Below are positions 53,954 through 64,000 of a stretch of DNA of 64,000 bases, in pieces (the stretch's first letter is position 1; the number at the start of each line of letters is the position of its first letter). A program made the translations under genes and the position numbers. Source of the stretch: Viola odorata (taxonomy: Eukaryota; Streptophyta; Magnoliopsida; Malpighiales; Violaceae); assembly GCA_963691705.1 (NCBI GenBank), contig OY829545.1, forward strand, positions 58,059,179 to 58,123,178, read 5' to 3'. The notes under the pieces were generated by a model. The model saw only the letters and a list, made by a program, of their open reading frames with translations, was not told the origin of the DNA and ran no database searches.

Positions 53954-54901
53954 CTGCAATGACGATAAAATTACGAAATTAGCTTAAAATTCATTATCAG
54001 CAGCTAAACTTCAGTCGATGCAATCATCTTATATATCAGTCTAGATACGAGCAAATGATTTTGTGAATGTGTTCTCCAGACAACATCTGTTTATGGTATC
54101 TAATACAACAATTACTCATAAACAACATTTTCTTTCAATTTTTATTCTAAACCTCCATGGAACACATGAAAGACCTGATTATAGACATCAGAACAACAAG
54201 ACAACCAAAAAAGAGGAGACCTATCTCCTATTGCTGGAGCTTGATGCAATTACTATCATGCCCCAAAGCGGCTATTTGGTTGACAAAAATTGACGGCTAC
54301 TTCAAAGTGAAACAGGTACAGAGCATAAAAGTAAACAAATTTAAACATCAAACAACCATGTAGTTATATGGATAAACATAAACAAGAACTATTGGCGACA
54401 AAATACTACGGCACCCTTGTTCAAGTGTCAAAGAATACAGAACAGTAAGTGCTCCGAACCCATAGCAATTATTTTACAGATAAGTTGTCGCGAAAAGGGA
54501 AAAAAAACTGCAGTAATGCAGCTAAAGCACAGATTCAATTGCAATAAAGTTACCGTTGCATTATTTTATATTCCAGCAAAAGTTTGAATATCCCATGGCA
54601 ATACAAATCGTAGAAAATAGAGAATCTTTCACAAATAAAAACAGTAACGACAAGAATACATATACAGATACAGTTCATCACATAAGTCCAACTTTACAGA
54701 AGAAGGTATTTTATATTTAATAAGGATTGCATCTTCCATACAAGGCATTCGTGCAACTTAAAGCCATTAAACTCCGTTAAATTCTGAGAAGAAACAATAC
54801 TCAAGCCATAATTCTTGCATGGGCTAACACTTTACTTGCAAATAACTAATCCAAGAAAATCCTAATAAGGGAGCAAAAAAGCAATACTACATGCAGCTAA
54901 C

Positions 54902-54998
54902 CTCATAATTCATGAAACCACTCTCTCGAAGAGATGACTCGGCTTCTTCAATGTTACTGTTATCAACCTTTGCATCCACCACACTAGCTCGAGAGAAA
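54902..54998 (-). pseudogene. Captured exon, NPG/NPGR-like (TPR protein) fragment
   Basis: A 97-bp exon bounded by TTTTTTACAG and GAG|GTTAGC, encoding 32 residues in one open frame: FSRASVVDAKVDNSN then IEEAESSLRESGFMNYE. The second half has the pattern that precedes the TPR array in plant NO POLLEN GERMINATION-RELATED proteins, which are calmodulin-binding (...EEAESSLRE-x-x-x-LNYEEARALLGR). A short upstream exon-like piece (AGTTTATCGCACTCAATCAG, near 55025) ends in a GT donor. It lies inside the hAT element, so it is a transduplicated fragment and not the functional gene. Identification is from memory of the family. Confidence 0.45.
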
Positions 54999-56034
54999 CT
55001 GTAAAAAAATTCAAGAAACTAACCTGATTGAGTGCGATAAACTCTGCAAATCAAGAGAAAAGGATGCAGCCGAAGAAATGCTAATCAAACAAATCAAGAA
55101 CTCAAGTTAATAATAATAATAATAATCCATCATTTATTTGTCTGTCATTAAAAGATTAATTACTTAACTACTTTTATCTTTTCTTTGAATGAAGCAGAAT
55201 TTAAGAAAAACCAAGTTAAATTGAAATTAGAAGAGCAGAAATGAGGGTTTCGTTTGTTACCTCAGAGATTACGGACGCGATGCGATGAGAGGCGATGAGT
55301 GTGTCCGGCGTGGGTGGAAGGCTGAGAACGATGAGTGTGTGCGGTGTGGTGGGACCGTGGAAGGCTGAAAATGATTAGTGTGTGCGGCGTGGGTGGAAGG
55401 CTGAGAAGTGAGAAAGATGAGTGTGTGCGGCGTGGTAGTGAGAAAGATGAGATGAGAATGAGATGCGATGGCCAAAGGGCCAAATCCCTTTAGGGTTTCT
55501 TTTTTTAAAATTTAGCCGGGTCTAGACCCGAGACCCATCAGACCCGAAAATTTTCGGGTCGGGACCAGACCCGGTCCCAACTCAAAACGGGGCCCGAATT
55601 CCCGAGTCTGGGTCGGGACCACGGGTCTGGTCCCAAATTGACACCCCTAACAATCTCCTACCCCTCTCTTCTACTCAATCGAATCTGTGCAAAAGGGAGT
55701 AGATATCTCTTTGCCACCGCAGATCAAATCTCCACCACTACCTACCCAATCTCCGCCATCCAGATCTGCATCAGCAAATACTCCATCGCTGCAAACGGTA
55801 GACCACAACTCAACAACAATCCAATCTCCTCTCCTTCTCTTCTACTCAATCGGATCTGTGCAAAAAAGAGAAGCTTGAAAATGAAAAAGCAGGAGCTCGC
55901 TCGCGCCATTGTTTGGCGCTAGGGGTAAAATGGTCAAACGGAAGCAGAAAAGGTATTGGGACAGGAGAACGACATTCAATTCTGGTCTCCGGTAAAATGT
56001 CTTAAACAACATACTTTCAAAACCAGAGGGAGTA

Positions 56035-56483
56035 ATTATGAGTTGTTATAAAATGTTTATTTACAACAATAGTAATGTACAATCAGTTATATTCATGAGT
56101 CTCACTTTTATAATAAAAAAATAATTTTCTAAATTTATGTGAGAAAATTAAACTTCGATTAGATTAATTCCTACATTATATCAACTAGCGAAACGATCCA
56201 GTTGAAACACACCATAAAAAGTGTTCCGCAGTCGACAATCACAGCAAAAATAGGAAATTGAACTTAGCAAGCAGAAACCAAACTCAATTAGCAACTTATG
56301 CTAATCAACTTATTCGATTTCAAGTTAAGGATTTTCAGAAATGAACCTAGACTTATAATCAAAATTGTGGCTAGCAAGCTAGTCGATTGAATTGGATTTA
56401 GGGTTTGGAAATTATTGTTTATTTAAACAATTAAAAACTTCCTAGTTTTTTTAATTACCTAAGATTTTTTACCTTATAACAGA
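56035..56483. other. AT-rich spacer
   Basis: I see no gene or clear repeat in this stretch. Confidence 0.5.
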
Positions 56484-59400
56484 GGGGTAATAGTTTTTAC
56501 CACCCCTGAACTATCGGCGAAAATCACAAACTTCCCCTGAACTTCATTTTTTAAAGTACGCCTCCCCTGAACTATGTTTTCCAAGCAAATTGCTCCCCTC
56601 CGTTAACTTTTTCTAACGGATCCGTTAAAATCCTCCCAACAGCAGGTTATTTTCATTTTTAAAACTAAATAAATAATATAATTAATCTAAAAATTCAAAA
56701 AAAAATGTAAAAATTCCAAAAATAATTTAATTAATAAAAAAATTAAGAAACAAATTAAAAAATTAAAAAAAATAATGTAAAGATTCCAAAAAAGAATGTA
56801 AAAATTATTAAAAAAATGTAAAAAATCAATAAAAAATGCAAAAATTCTAAGAAAATGTAACAAATGAGAAAAAAATATAAAAATTCTAAAAGCATCGTAA
56901 AATTTCTATAAAAATTGTAAACATTCCAAAAAAAATGTTGAAATTCGTAAAAAATTATAAAAATTCTAAAAAATATGTAAAAATTCAGAAAAAATATAAA
57001 ATTCCAAAAAAAATGTAAAAAATTTTAAAACAAATGTAAAAATTCTAAAAATATCGTAAATTTTCCAAAAAAATTGTAAAAAATATGAAAAAATGTAAAA
57101 ATTCCAAAAAAATATAAAAATTCCCAAAAAAATTCTTAAAAAGTTGTAAAAATTCTAAAAACATCGTAAAATTTCCAAAAAAAATGTAAAGATTCTAAAA
57201 AAATTCTAAAAATTCTAAAAATTCTAAAAAAAATGTATAAATTCCAAGAAAATGAAATAATTCAAAAAAAATAAAAAATTCTAAAAAATGTAAAAATTCA
57301 GAAAAATATAAAAATTCCCAATAAAATGTAAAAAAATGTAAAAATTCTAAGAAAATTGTAAAAATTCTAAAAACATCGTAAAATTTGTAAAAAAAATGTA
57401 AAGATTCTAAAAAAATTCTAAAAATTCTAAAAAAAATGTAAAATTCCAAAAAACGTAAAAATTCTAAAAAATGTAAAAATTCAGAAAAATGTAAAAATTC
57501 TAAAAACATTGTAAATTTCTAAAAAAATTGTAACATTTCCAAAAAAAAAATCGTCGAATTTTTATAATTTTTACATTTTCTTATTTTTAGTTTAATTTTT
57601 TTTTTAGAATTTTTACATTTTTTGGGAATTTGTACATTTTTTTCGGAATTTACATTTTTTGTGAATCTTTACACATTTTTGCAATTTTTTACGTTTTTTC
57701 TGGATTTTTATATTAATTAAATTATTTTGGAATTTTTATAATTTTTACATTTTTTTGGATTTTTTAGATTAATATTTCTATTTTTGCAATTTTTACATTT
57801 TTCTGAAATTTTTACATTTTTTTTGGAATTTGTACATTTTTTTAATTTTTACAGTTTTTTGTGGAATTTAGACAATTTTTTTTGGAATTTTCACATGTTT
57901 TTTGGAATTATTACATTTTTTCTGAATTTTTAGATTAATTAAATTATTTTTGGAATTATTACATGTTTTTAAAAAAAATTATATTTTTTCTGAATTTTTA
58001 GATTAATTAAATTATTTTTGGAATTATTACATTTTTTTTGAATTTTTAGATTAATTTTTTTTTGAGTTTTTTCGTTTTATGAATTTTTAATTTTTTTTTT
58101 GGAATTTGTACATGTTTTATGGAATTATTACATTTTTTCTGAGTTTTTAGATTAATTAAATTATTTTTGGAATTATTACATTTTTCTGAATTTTTAGATT
58201 AATTAGATTATTTTTGAAATTTGTACATTTTTTTGGAATTATTACATTTTTTTTGAATTTTTAGATTAATTTGTTTTTGAATTTTTTCGTTTTAAGAATT
58301 TTTAATTTCTTTTTTGGAATTTGTACATGTTTTTTGGAATTATTACATTTTTTTATGAATTTTTAGATTAATTAAATTATTTTTGGAATTTTTACATTTT
58401 TTTGGAATTATAACATTTTTTTTTGAAAGTTTTAGATTAATTAAATTATTTTTGGGATTTTTACAAATTGTTTTTCATTTATACATTTTTTAAAATGTTT
58501 TTTGGATTTTTTAAATTAATTATATTATTTTAAATTTTTTTTTTTGGATTACCTGCTATAACAGGTTAAAAAAAAAAAAAACTGCTGTAGCAGGTCACCA
58601 TTTAGATTTAACAGAAAAAGTTAACGGAGGGGGTCTTTTTGCTCGAAAACAATAGTTCAGGGGAGGCGTACTTTAAAAAATGAAGTTCAGGGGAAGTTTG
58701 TGATTTTCGCCGATAGTTCAGGGGTGGTAAAAACTATATGGGGTAATAGCGAAAATGCCCCCTGTATTATTTTTGAAAACAGAAACCACTCCTGGCTTTT
58801 AAAAACTTAATTTCATTTTCCTTGTACTAAGGGTCAACGACAAAGGCACGGGCTCTGTTAGTCAAACTAACGGACTGTTAAGTATTACCCTTAACAGTCA
58901 GTTGCACAAAAAAAACATGTTCTTTTAGGTAACAAACTTTTTCTTTTCTTTTTTCTGAATTGTGTTTTCTTTTCTTTTTTCAAAATCATTTCTTCCTCCC
59001 TCTCTCTCCTCATCATCTTGCCCAAATAAATAAAAAATTAAGTTTACCAAATCTCTAATTTTCTATTAAACAAGAAACAAATCTAATAAACATAAAACAA
59101 TTCCCAACTATTATGCCAATTATTCACATAAGTCCATCTATAAGCATTCACCGGATTCATAGATTGTATATAATCACCGCCTCCTCCTCCACCACGGTCG
59201 CACCTAGATCTAGACCATATTACCTAGATTTTGACATGGGAAGTCTGGTCGGACCTCATCCTCTATTTATTTCTTTTTTTTTCTCACTTCATCTTCCTTT
59301 TGGTGGGTTTATGTTGGTGTTAGCGATGGTGGGTGGGAGATGATGGAGAGCAGATTGGGAGTGTGGAGTGAAGGTGGTGCAGAGTGAAGGTTGATGATGG

Positions 59401-60056
59401 TGATGATGGTGTCGGCGGTGTGGCTATATGGGAGATGGCGGGTTTGTGTTGGTGAGGGGCAGATCGGGAGTGAGAGATAGTCGGCAATGGGTTTGTGTTG
59501 GTGGTGCGCAGATCGGGAGTGAGAGATGGTGATGGTACAAATTCTGGAAATGAAAATGAGGAATATTTTTTTAATTTTAAAATTCTGGAAATTCTAGAAA
59601 TGAAAATGAGGAATATTTTTTTAATTTTGAAATTCTGGAAATTCTGAAAATGAAAATGGTGATGGTACAAATTCTGAAAATGAAAATAAGAAAAAGAAAG
59701 AAAGAAAGAAATTAAGGAATAAGAAAATAAGAAATGAAAATGCTGGAAATGTTTCTTTAATTTTTACATTTTCATATTTTTCTTACTTTTAAATTTTTTT
59801 CTGATTTTTTAAATTAATTATGTTATTTTCTGGATTTTTTAAATTAATTACATTATTTAATACATAATTACCTACCACATCAGGTTTAAAAAAATTGTTG
59901 TAGCAGGTAAGAAGTAACGGTCTATTAGTTTGACTAACAAAGCTTGTGTCTTTATCGCTGACCTTTAGTACATGGGAGGTAGAATTAAGTTTTTAAAAGC
60001 CAGAGGAGGTTTCTCTTTGCAAAAATAGTACAGGGGGGGCTTTTCGCTATTACCCC
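56484..60056. mobile_element. Long-TIR Mutator-like element interrupted near its left end
   Basis: The right part 58740-60056 has inverted ends, GGGGTAATAGCGAAAATGCCC and its reverse, similar for about 140 bp. A GGGGTAATAG copy also stands at 56484-56493, just left of the inner element. The simplest reading is that this element begins at 56484 and the inner element inserted into its first ten bases. No coding gene. The centre (59320-59680) holds a duplicated GATCGGGAGTGAGAGAT segment and three 60-bp units with GAAAATGAGGAATATTTTTT. No target duplication of the outer element could be confirmed. Confidence 0.6.
56491..58736. mobile_element. Inner foldback element with 120-bp TIRs
   Basis: The ends TAGTTTTTACCACCCCTGAA and their reverse complement extend for about 120 bp (ACTATCGGCGAAAATCACAA continues them). 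The interior is AT-rich: the left arm repeats AAAATGTAAAAATTC, the right arm repeats its complement (GAATTTTTACATTTT), with the turning point near 57550. The whole element can fold back. Non-coding. Flanked by GGGGTAATAG copies at 56484 and 58740. Confidence 0.75.
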
Positions 60057-60738
60057 TTGAGATATTATTACAAACACCTTCACTGCGAACTACAAGACAA
60101 GCAAAAAATCCTTTAGAAGAAGAGAGAAGCGCCTTGACTCAGCACAAAATAAGAAAAAATCATCTAAAAAACCATTACATCCATTTAAACTAAGGTGATG
60201 TTAAGTAAAGGGAAAATATATTTACTTGACAAAATAGGGGACGTCGGTGCCAAAATCTGCATAATTGCTTAATTAATTGATTGGAGAAAAGATTGCTTTA
60301 TTGGTTCTTCCTCCTTGTTGGCTATACTATGTTTCAATTGTTGGATTGTAAACGGGTAGAGGGAAAGGGAGAGTGAGGAGTGCAGGCGAGGAGAGAAAGG
60401 GAGGGGAGGGAAAGGTAAAGGGAAAGTGAGGAGTGCAGGCAAGACAAGCATTAGACAAAAAGAAGAGTGGTGGGACCCATCCCAAAAATTCTGACTTTCC
60501 ACGTCATTCAGGACGCTCCTTCGGGATGTTCTTTCAGGCCAAATAGCAGTTCTCTTTTCTTTCTGAGAAATGCTAAATGAAAGGAACAGATGAAGGGAAT
60601 TGGAGACACGAATGATGTGTCATTACTACAGGTATGTGCTCTTTCCAAAATTACCCTTCCTCATTTCACACCTCCTCTCCCTCCTCGTTACTGCTCTGCC
60701 TCACTCCTCACCCTCTCCCGCTGCCTCGCGACTACGAC
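60057..60738. other. Spacer, no gene seen
   Basis: Contains a purine-rich GGGAAAGGGAGAGTGAGGAGTGC segment that is repeated once (about 60362-60435). Minus-strand open frames here look fortuitous. Confidence 0.45.
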
Positions 60739-61452
60739 TGATATGATCCTAGTTGCGTAGGATACGTAACGAGTACTTTCTGATCTAGTTCAAAGGATTG
60801 GATTTTTGGAATGCGGAATAATTAACTCTCTTGAGTGCTTAACCCTCCTAGCAACCTGTGTTAAGCAACCTAAGCTAAACAATCGAGGTTCTTGACTTAG
60901 ATCCTTAACCCTGTATTCAACTTGTGAATACCAACCTAGGTGAAACGAAACAATGGGGTTTGAACTCTCGGTCTTTTACTTGCAAATCAACTTAAGCGTT
61001 CAGACTTAAGAAGCAACAAGTTTCACACGTGAACAATTGAGAAAATCCTCTCTGTTTTAATTGATTGAAAAATAACTTAAAATAATAATGAAGAAGGTGG
61101 CTCCTTTAAATAGGAGAAACCCTAAATCTTTACAATGGGAAACCTTCCCTTAATAGAACTCTTAATTAATTAAAATAAATTCAGACTAATTTAATTAATT
61201 AATGAAAATAGCTAAATAAATAATGGAAGGTCCGAAATTGCCTTTCAAAACAGTCACTAGAGTCATTGACGCTAAGGCTTAGAGTCAATGACGCTAGCCT
61301 CTGCCTCAAGAAAGCCCTTCAAAATAGTCACTAGAGTCATGGACGCTAAGGCTTAGAGTCAATGACACCAGCAAGAAGTGCCCAAACCAATGGTTGGCGT
61401 CAATGATGCCAGTAGCTTAGCGTCACGTCCAGACTTGTCTTGTGCCACATCA
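60739..61452. mobile_element. Solo LTR (714 bp) with ACGAC duplications
   Basis: TGATATGATCC...GCCACATCA with perfect 5-bp duplications ACGAC at 60734-60738 and 61453-61457. A minus-strand TATTTAAAGG box near 61109-61118 suggests transcription to the left. A 76-bp segment with CACTAGAGTCATKGACGCTA is duplicated at about 61254 and 61330. Confidence 0.8.
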
Positions 61453-61694
61453 ACGACCTTCACCTTCACTCCCTCGCCGACTGCCCTTCTCACTCCGACC
61501 TTCACCTTCTCTGCCCTTCTCACTCTAGCCCTCTGCTCTCTCTCGTGGCTGCCTTTCTCTCTCCGACCTTCGCAACGGAAGTGAAGAACTGAAGCCCAGT
61601 AACAAGTGATAAATTAAATGCAAATGAAACCCTAGCTTTATATACTGTCTTTTTATCACCCATTGCGTTCTTCCGTTCAAAAACCCTTGTAGCA

Positions 61695-62269
61695 GAAACA
61701 AGCGGCAAGACATTCTTGCATCGAGTAGGTATTCGGTTTCCCTTGTTCAGATTTGGTTAGGCCATCTGTATAGTCATTATTGATCAGTTTGAGGAGACAT
61801 TTATATATTGTTTCTTGATTAATATGGGATTTGTCAATTAAGATATGGGGTTTGTGTGTATTTGCAATTGGAGCTGATTCTGACGAGGATAACAAGATTA
61901 AGAAGTTGTTGAATTCTGTGAAAGGGAAGGACATCACAGAGCTCATAGCTACTGGTAGGGAGAAGTTGGCCTATGTGCCATCTGGTGGTGGTGGTGGTGG
62001 TGTTGCTATTGTCGCCGCTACTCCTGTTGTTGGTGGTGCTGCACCTGCTACTAAGGCTAAGAAGGAGGAGAAGGTTGTGGAGAAAGAGGAGTCTGATGAT
62101 GTAAGTTTCTTTGCTCTTGTACTGAATTTTCCTATGTTAATGCTATGGGTGATAAGCATACATGAGAATTACAATTAAAAATGGCAAGAGTATCCTGTTT
62201 TGTTCTTTTTCCCTAAATTTATTTGTTCTTTGTTGTTTGCAGGATATGGGTTTCAGTCTTTTTGACTTG
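61695..62269 (+). pseudogene. 60S acidic ribosomal protein P2 pseudogene
   Basis: 61868-62100 encodes the body of plant P2: GADSDEDNKIKKLLNSV, KGKDITELIATGREKL, a Gly-rich hinge, and an acidic Lys/Glu tail ending EESDD. A clean intron (GTAAGT 62101 to CAG 62242) joins to DMGFSLFD, the invariant P-protein C terminus that contacts translation factors. It is broken in several ways. Exon 1 (the N-terminal MKV-x-AAYLLAVLGG helix for dimerisation) is reduced to an end piece (DILAS, 61711-61723) behind a leader. The acceptor before 61868 reads GCAA instead of GCAG. The stop after SLFD is changed (TTG at 62267), so the frame runs on. A TATA-like TTTATATA is at 61637-61644. Its retained introns argue against a processed copy. 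Confidence 0.8.
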
Positions 62270-63339
62270 AGTTATCAAGTTGGTGATGCTTTTCTTGTCA
62301 GTTTTTCCTTTTTTCTAGTGATGTAGTTCAGTGTAGAAGTGTTGGATTGTGGTTGGATATATCTAGACTCTATTTGTAATTTTGATATCAGATTGGATGA
62401 TGAAAGTATAATCTTATTCAGATATATTCTCGCATCCTTATTTTGGAAATTCTTATTTTTACAGGAACCGGTTGGATAGCTATATTGTTGTTGTTACGTA
62501 CCATTGATAGAATCTTTATCTGTTTTAATTTGTTATTCAGTTTGCAATTCTTTGTAAGTTGTCTCCATGCCATTTTGTTGTCTAATCTTGCTTTCTCTCA
62601 ATCAGTTGTTCTTTTTTATCACTGTTTTCAGCTCTTCCATAACGACTATAGACTAGATTTTTTTTAGATGTTCATTCTGTTGGATTAAAGGGAAACTTTG
62701 ATGATTTGGGACTTTGAATGTTCATTCTTACAATTCTGAGCTTCAAGAACACACACTTTACATCCCCAGGAGTAAAAACAGCAGCATTTATGAAGAGAAA
62801 AAACCTATTTTGAACGAAACATGAATCAACATTTCAAGATCAAACATCATACGTAAGCTAAAAATATCATCAACCCTTGTCAAAAACTCATCCATTCCAA
62901 GGAAGACTAGTTGTGTTTTACATATCCAAAGTAGTACAAAGTTTAGAATAGAAATCTCAAACATTCAAACAGTAAATTCAACCTAAATATCTCATTAAAT
63001 GGCAATCAACCAAGCAATTTTTAGATGCTAATAGAAGAGAAAAAGTTTCATGTAATTAGAGTTTGAGGAAGCAGTAGCCCTTCTCCCGAGTTCCGATAGA
63101 CAACCCTTCTTTCATGTCATACCAGACTCTCTTGAGTTCCAAATTGATTCACAGTTGATTGTTCAGATAAGTTACTTATAGACTTCAAGCTTCCTTGTAC
63201 TGTTTCATGAACCTAATGTTGATATTTCTTGCTTTTGCTTGCTTAAGCACTCTATTAGAAAAAATATTATTAATAAGTTAAAGAAAAATCATGAAATACA
63301 AAGATCACAATCAATATTGAAGAAAATAATAATAATAAA
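62270..63339. other. Spacer between P2 and FRS-like remnants
   Basis: AT-rich. No reading frame or repeat that I can support. Confidence 0.5.
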
Positions 63340-64000
63340 AAACCTTTGGTACAATTTTTTTTGTTTATTCTTTTGTTCTACTATTGACACTTTTCTTTTA
63401 GATGGAGGATGATCTTTTGTTCGCACCTTCAATGGACTCAAAATCTTATCACTTGAATGATTAACTTAATAGTCTTCTGCGGACTCAATTGAAATATCCA
63501 TGAGTTTTGACGTTACCTCTTCCAAGCATCTCATTACAAGCTGATACTTTTCTATAGACTCAACTTCAATATCTATAGCCTTAAAGACCTGTGAATACAA
63601 ATTATTGTATCTCATTCAATATTCATCATCCCTATCGTCATCATAACAATTCTTAATAAATGAATGCTTGTGTCTAACATTCTTCCTCCAGCGATTCAAG
63701 ATATACTAAGATGGAACCGACTTTATATTTTTCTGAATGAACACATTCACTATATGTCTGCAAACAATTCCTCTAAACTCAAAGAGATGACATGAACACA
63801 TAATTTCAAGTTTCGCCTCATCATAACGAACAACATAAGTGACTTCCTTTCCTAATGCACCATCTTTGCTTCTTATTATGTCAGTTACTTGAAAAATAAA
63901 TTTGAATTTTATAGACATCACTTTCTCTCTAATTTTACTGAACTGAAATTGGTCTAAACAGTTCTTAGAAATTCAATTGGTCTTTATAGACATCATCATT
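63340..64000 (-). pseudogene. FAR1/FRS-like protein, C-terminal part with SWIM finger (runs off the window)
   Basis: The minus strand carries ...EVTYVVRYDEAKLEIMCSCH, then LFEFRGIVCRHIVNVF. This is the C-x-C-x9-C-x-H SWIM zinc finger preceded and followed by the residues typical of FAR1-related sequence proteins, which are transcription factors derived from Mutator transposases. The homology continues past the first stop (YILNRWRKNVR). Four stops lie in one frame: TGA 63973-63975, TAG 63706-63708, TGA 63616-63618 and TAA 63466-63468. The region left of 63700 encodes the usual variable tail (KAIDIEVESIEKYQLVMRC). The FAR1 DNA-binding domain and MULE transposase core would lie right of 64000. 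Confidence 0.7.

Larger units (their letters stand above)
53559..55649. mobile_element. Non-autonomous hAT element carrying host exon fragments
   Basis: TAGGGGTGTCAA occurs at both ends in inverted orientation and perfect 8-bp duplications ACAATCTC (53551-53558 and 55650-55657) flank it, diagnostic of hAT elements. Subterminal regions contain many copies of GGTCGGGACC/AGACCCGG-type motifs. There is no transposase. The 1.6-kb interior instead has minus-strand exon-like fragments with intron borders (listed below), i.e. a Pack-type element. Confidence 0.9.
53333..56032. mobile_element. Mariner-type TIR element, split by a hAT insertion
   Basis: The left end CTCCCTCCGGTCTCC and right end (reverse) CTCCCTCTGGTTTTG are flanked by TA at 53331-53332 and 56033-56034. 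About 600 bp remain after removing the hAT element. The left arm also has a 20-bp hairpin (GGTCTCCAATA with TATTGGAGACC). The right part holds two similar segments with TACTCAATCGRATCTGTGC at about 55673 and 55842. No transposase. Confidence 0.65.

Noticed and set aside
57195..57509. 104-codon Phe/Leu/Glu frame
   Set aside because: Pure by-product of the AAAAATTC-type repeat arm of the foldback element.
61520..61713. Two overlapping minus-strand frames in the P2 leader
   Set aside because: They lie antisense to the P2 leader in two frames and have no domain. The plus-strand P2 homology explains the region.

Overview
The window is plant nuclear DNA, most likely from a eudicot with a large, repeat-rich genome. 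The evidence is the type of mobile element (Ogre/Tat-clade Ty3/gypsy retrotransposons, a Stowaway MITE, hAT and Mutator-like elements), the intron-bearing plant gene pieces (methyl-CpG-binding protein, ribosomal protein P2, FAR1-related protein) and very AT-rich spacers. I could not identify the species. No intact host gene lies wholly inside the window. What remains are gene fragments between nested transposons.

Layout. 1-4548: spacer holding a 2.56-kb foldback TIR element with a solo LTR inside its own terminal repeat, then a Stowaway MITE. 4549-4608: first exon of an MBD-type gene, whose intron then runs into repeats. 5190-10927 and 33035-34896: a truncated, minus-oriented Tat-clade element ('Tat-1') whose plus-strand (antisense) genes survive. 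10928-33034: a 22-kb minus-oriented Ogre-type element ('Ogre-1') inserted in a Tat-1 antisense gene, with perfect GCGAC duplications. It has 3.5-kb LTRs, an ORF1, gag and protease, but RT, RNase H and most of integrase are deleted. 29003-32183: a 3.2-kb non-autonomous LTR element inserted in the right LTR of Ogre-1. 35059-35835: a minisatellite. 35902-51917: a full-length 16-kb Tat-clade (Retand-like) element ('Tat-2') with CAAAC duplications. It carries gag-protease, then RT, two RNase H domains and integrase, then four minus-strand genes ahead of the 3' LTR. 53333-56032: a mariner-type TIR element split by a 2.1-kb hAT element that carries exon fragments of two unrelated host genes. 56484-60056: two nested long-TIR elements. 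60739-61452: a solo LTR. 61695-62269: a decayed ribosomal protein P2 gene. 63340-64000: a decayed FAR1/FRS-like reading frame running off the right end.

The most interesting system is the block of antisense genes in the Tat elements. Tat-2 carries, opposite to gag-pol, two diverged spliced genes of the Transposase_28 type (called A and B here), a small broken ORF (C) and an intact 125-residue ORF (D). Each has a TATA-like box upstream. Tat-1 independently carries a Transposase_28-type gene and a D homologue of the same length, with the same TATAAATTG box at almost the same distance. Conservation of ORF, order, intron position and promoter between two diverged elements argues that these are selected accessory genes of the retrotransposon.

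Insertion order from nesting: Tat-1 first, Ogre-1 into Tat-1, then the 3.2-kb element into Ogre-1. Tat-2 is structurally complete but its pol is dead in this copy: there is a frame break before RT, lysine replaces the integrase catalytic glutamate, and two stops lie in the integrase tail.
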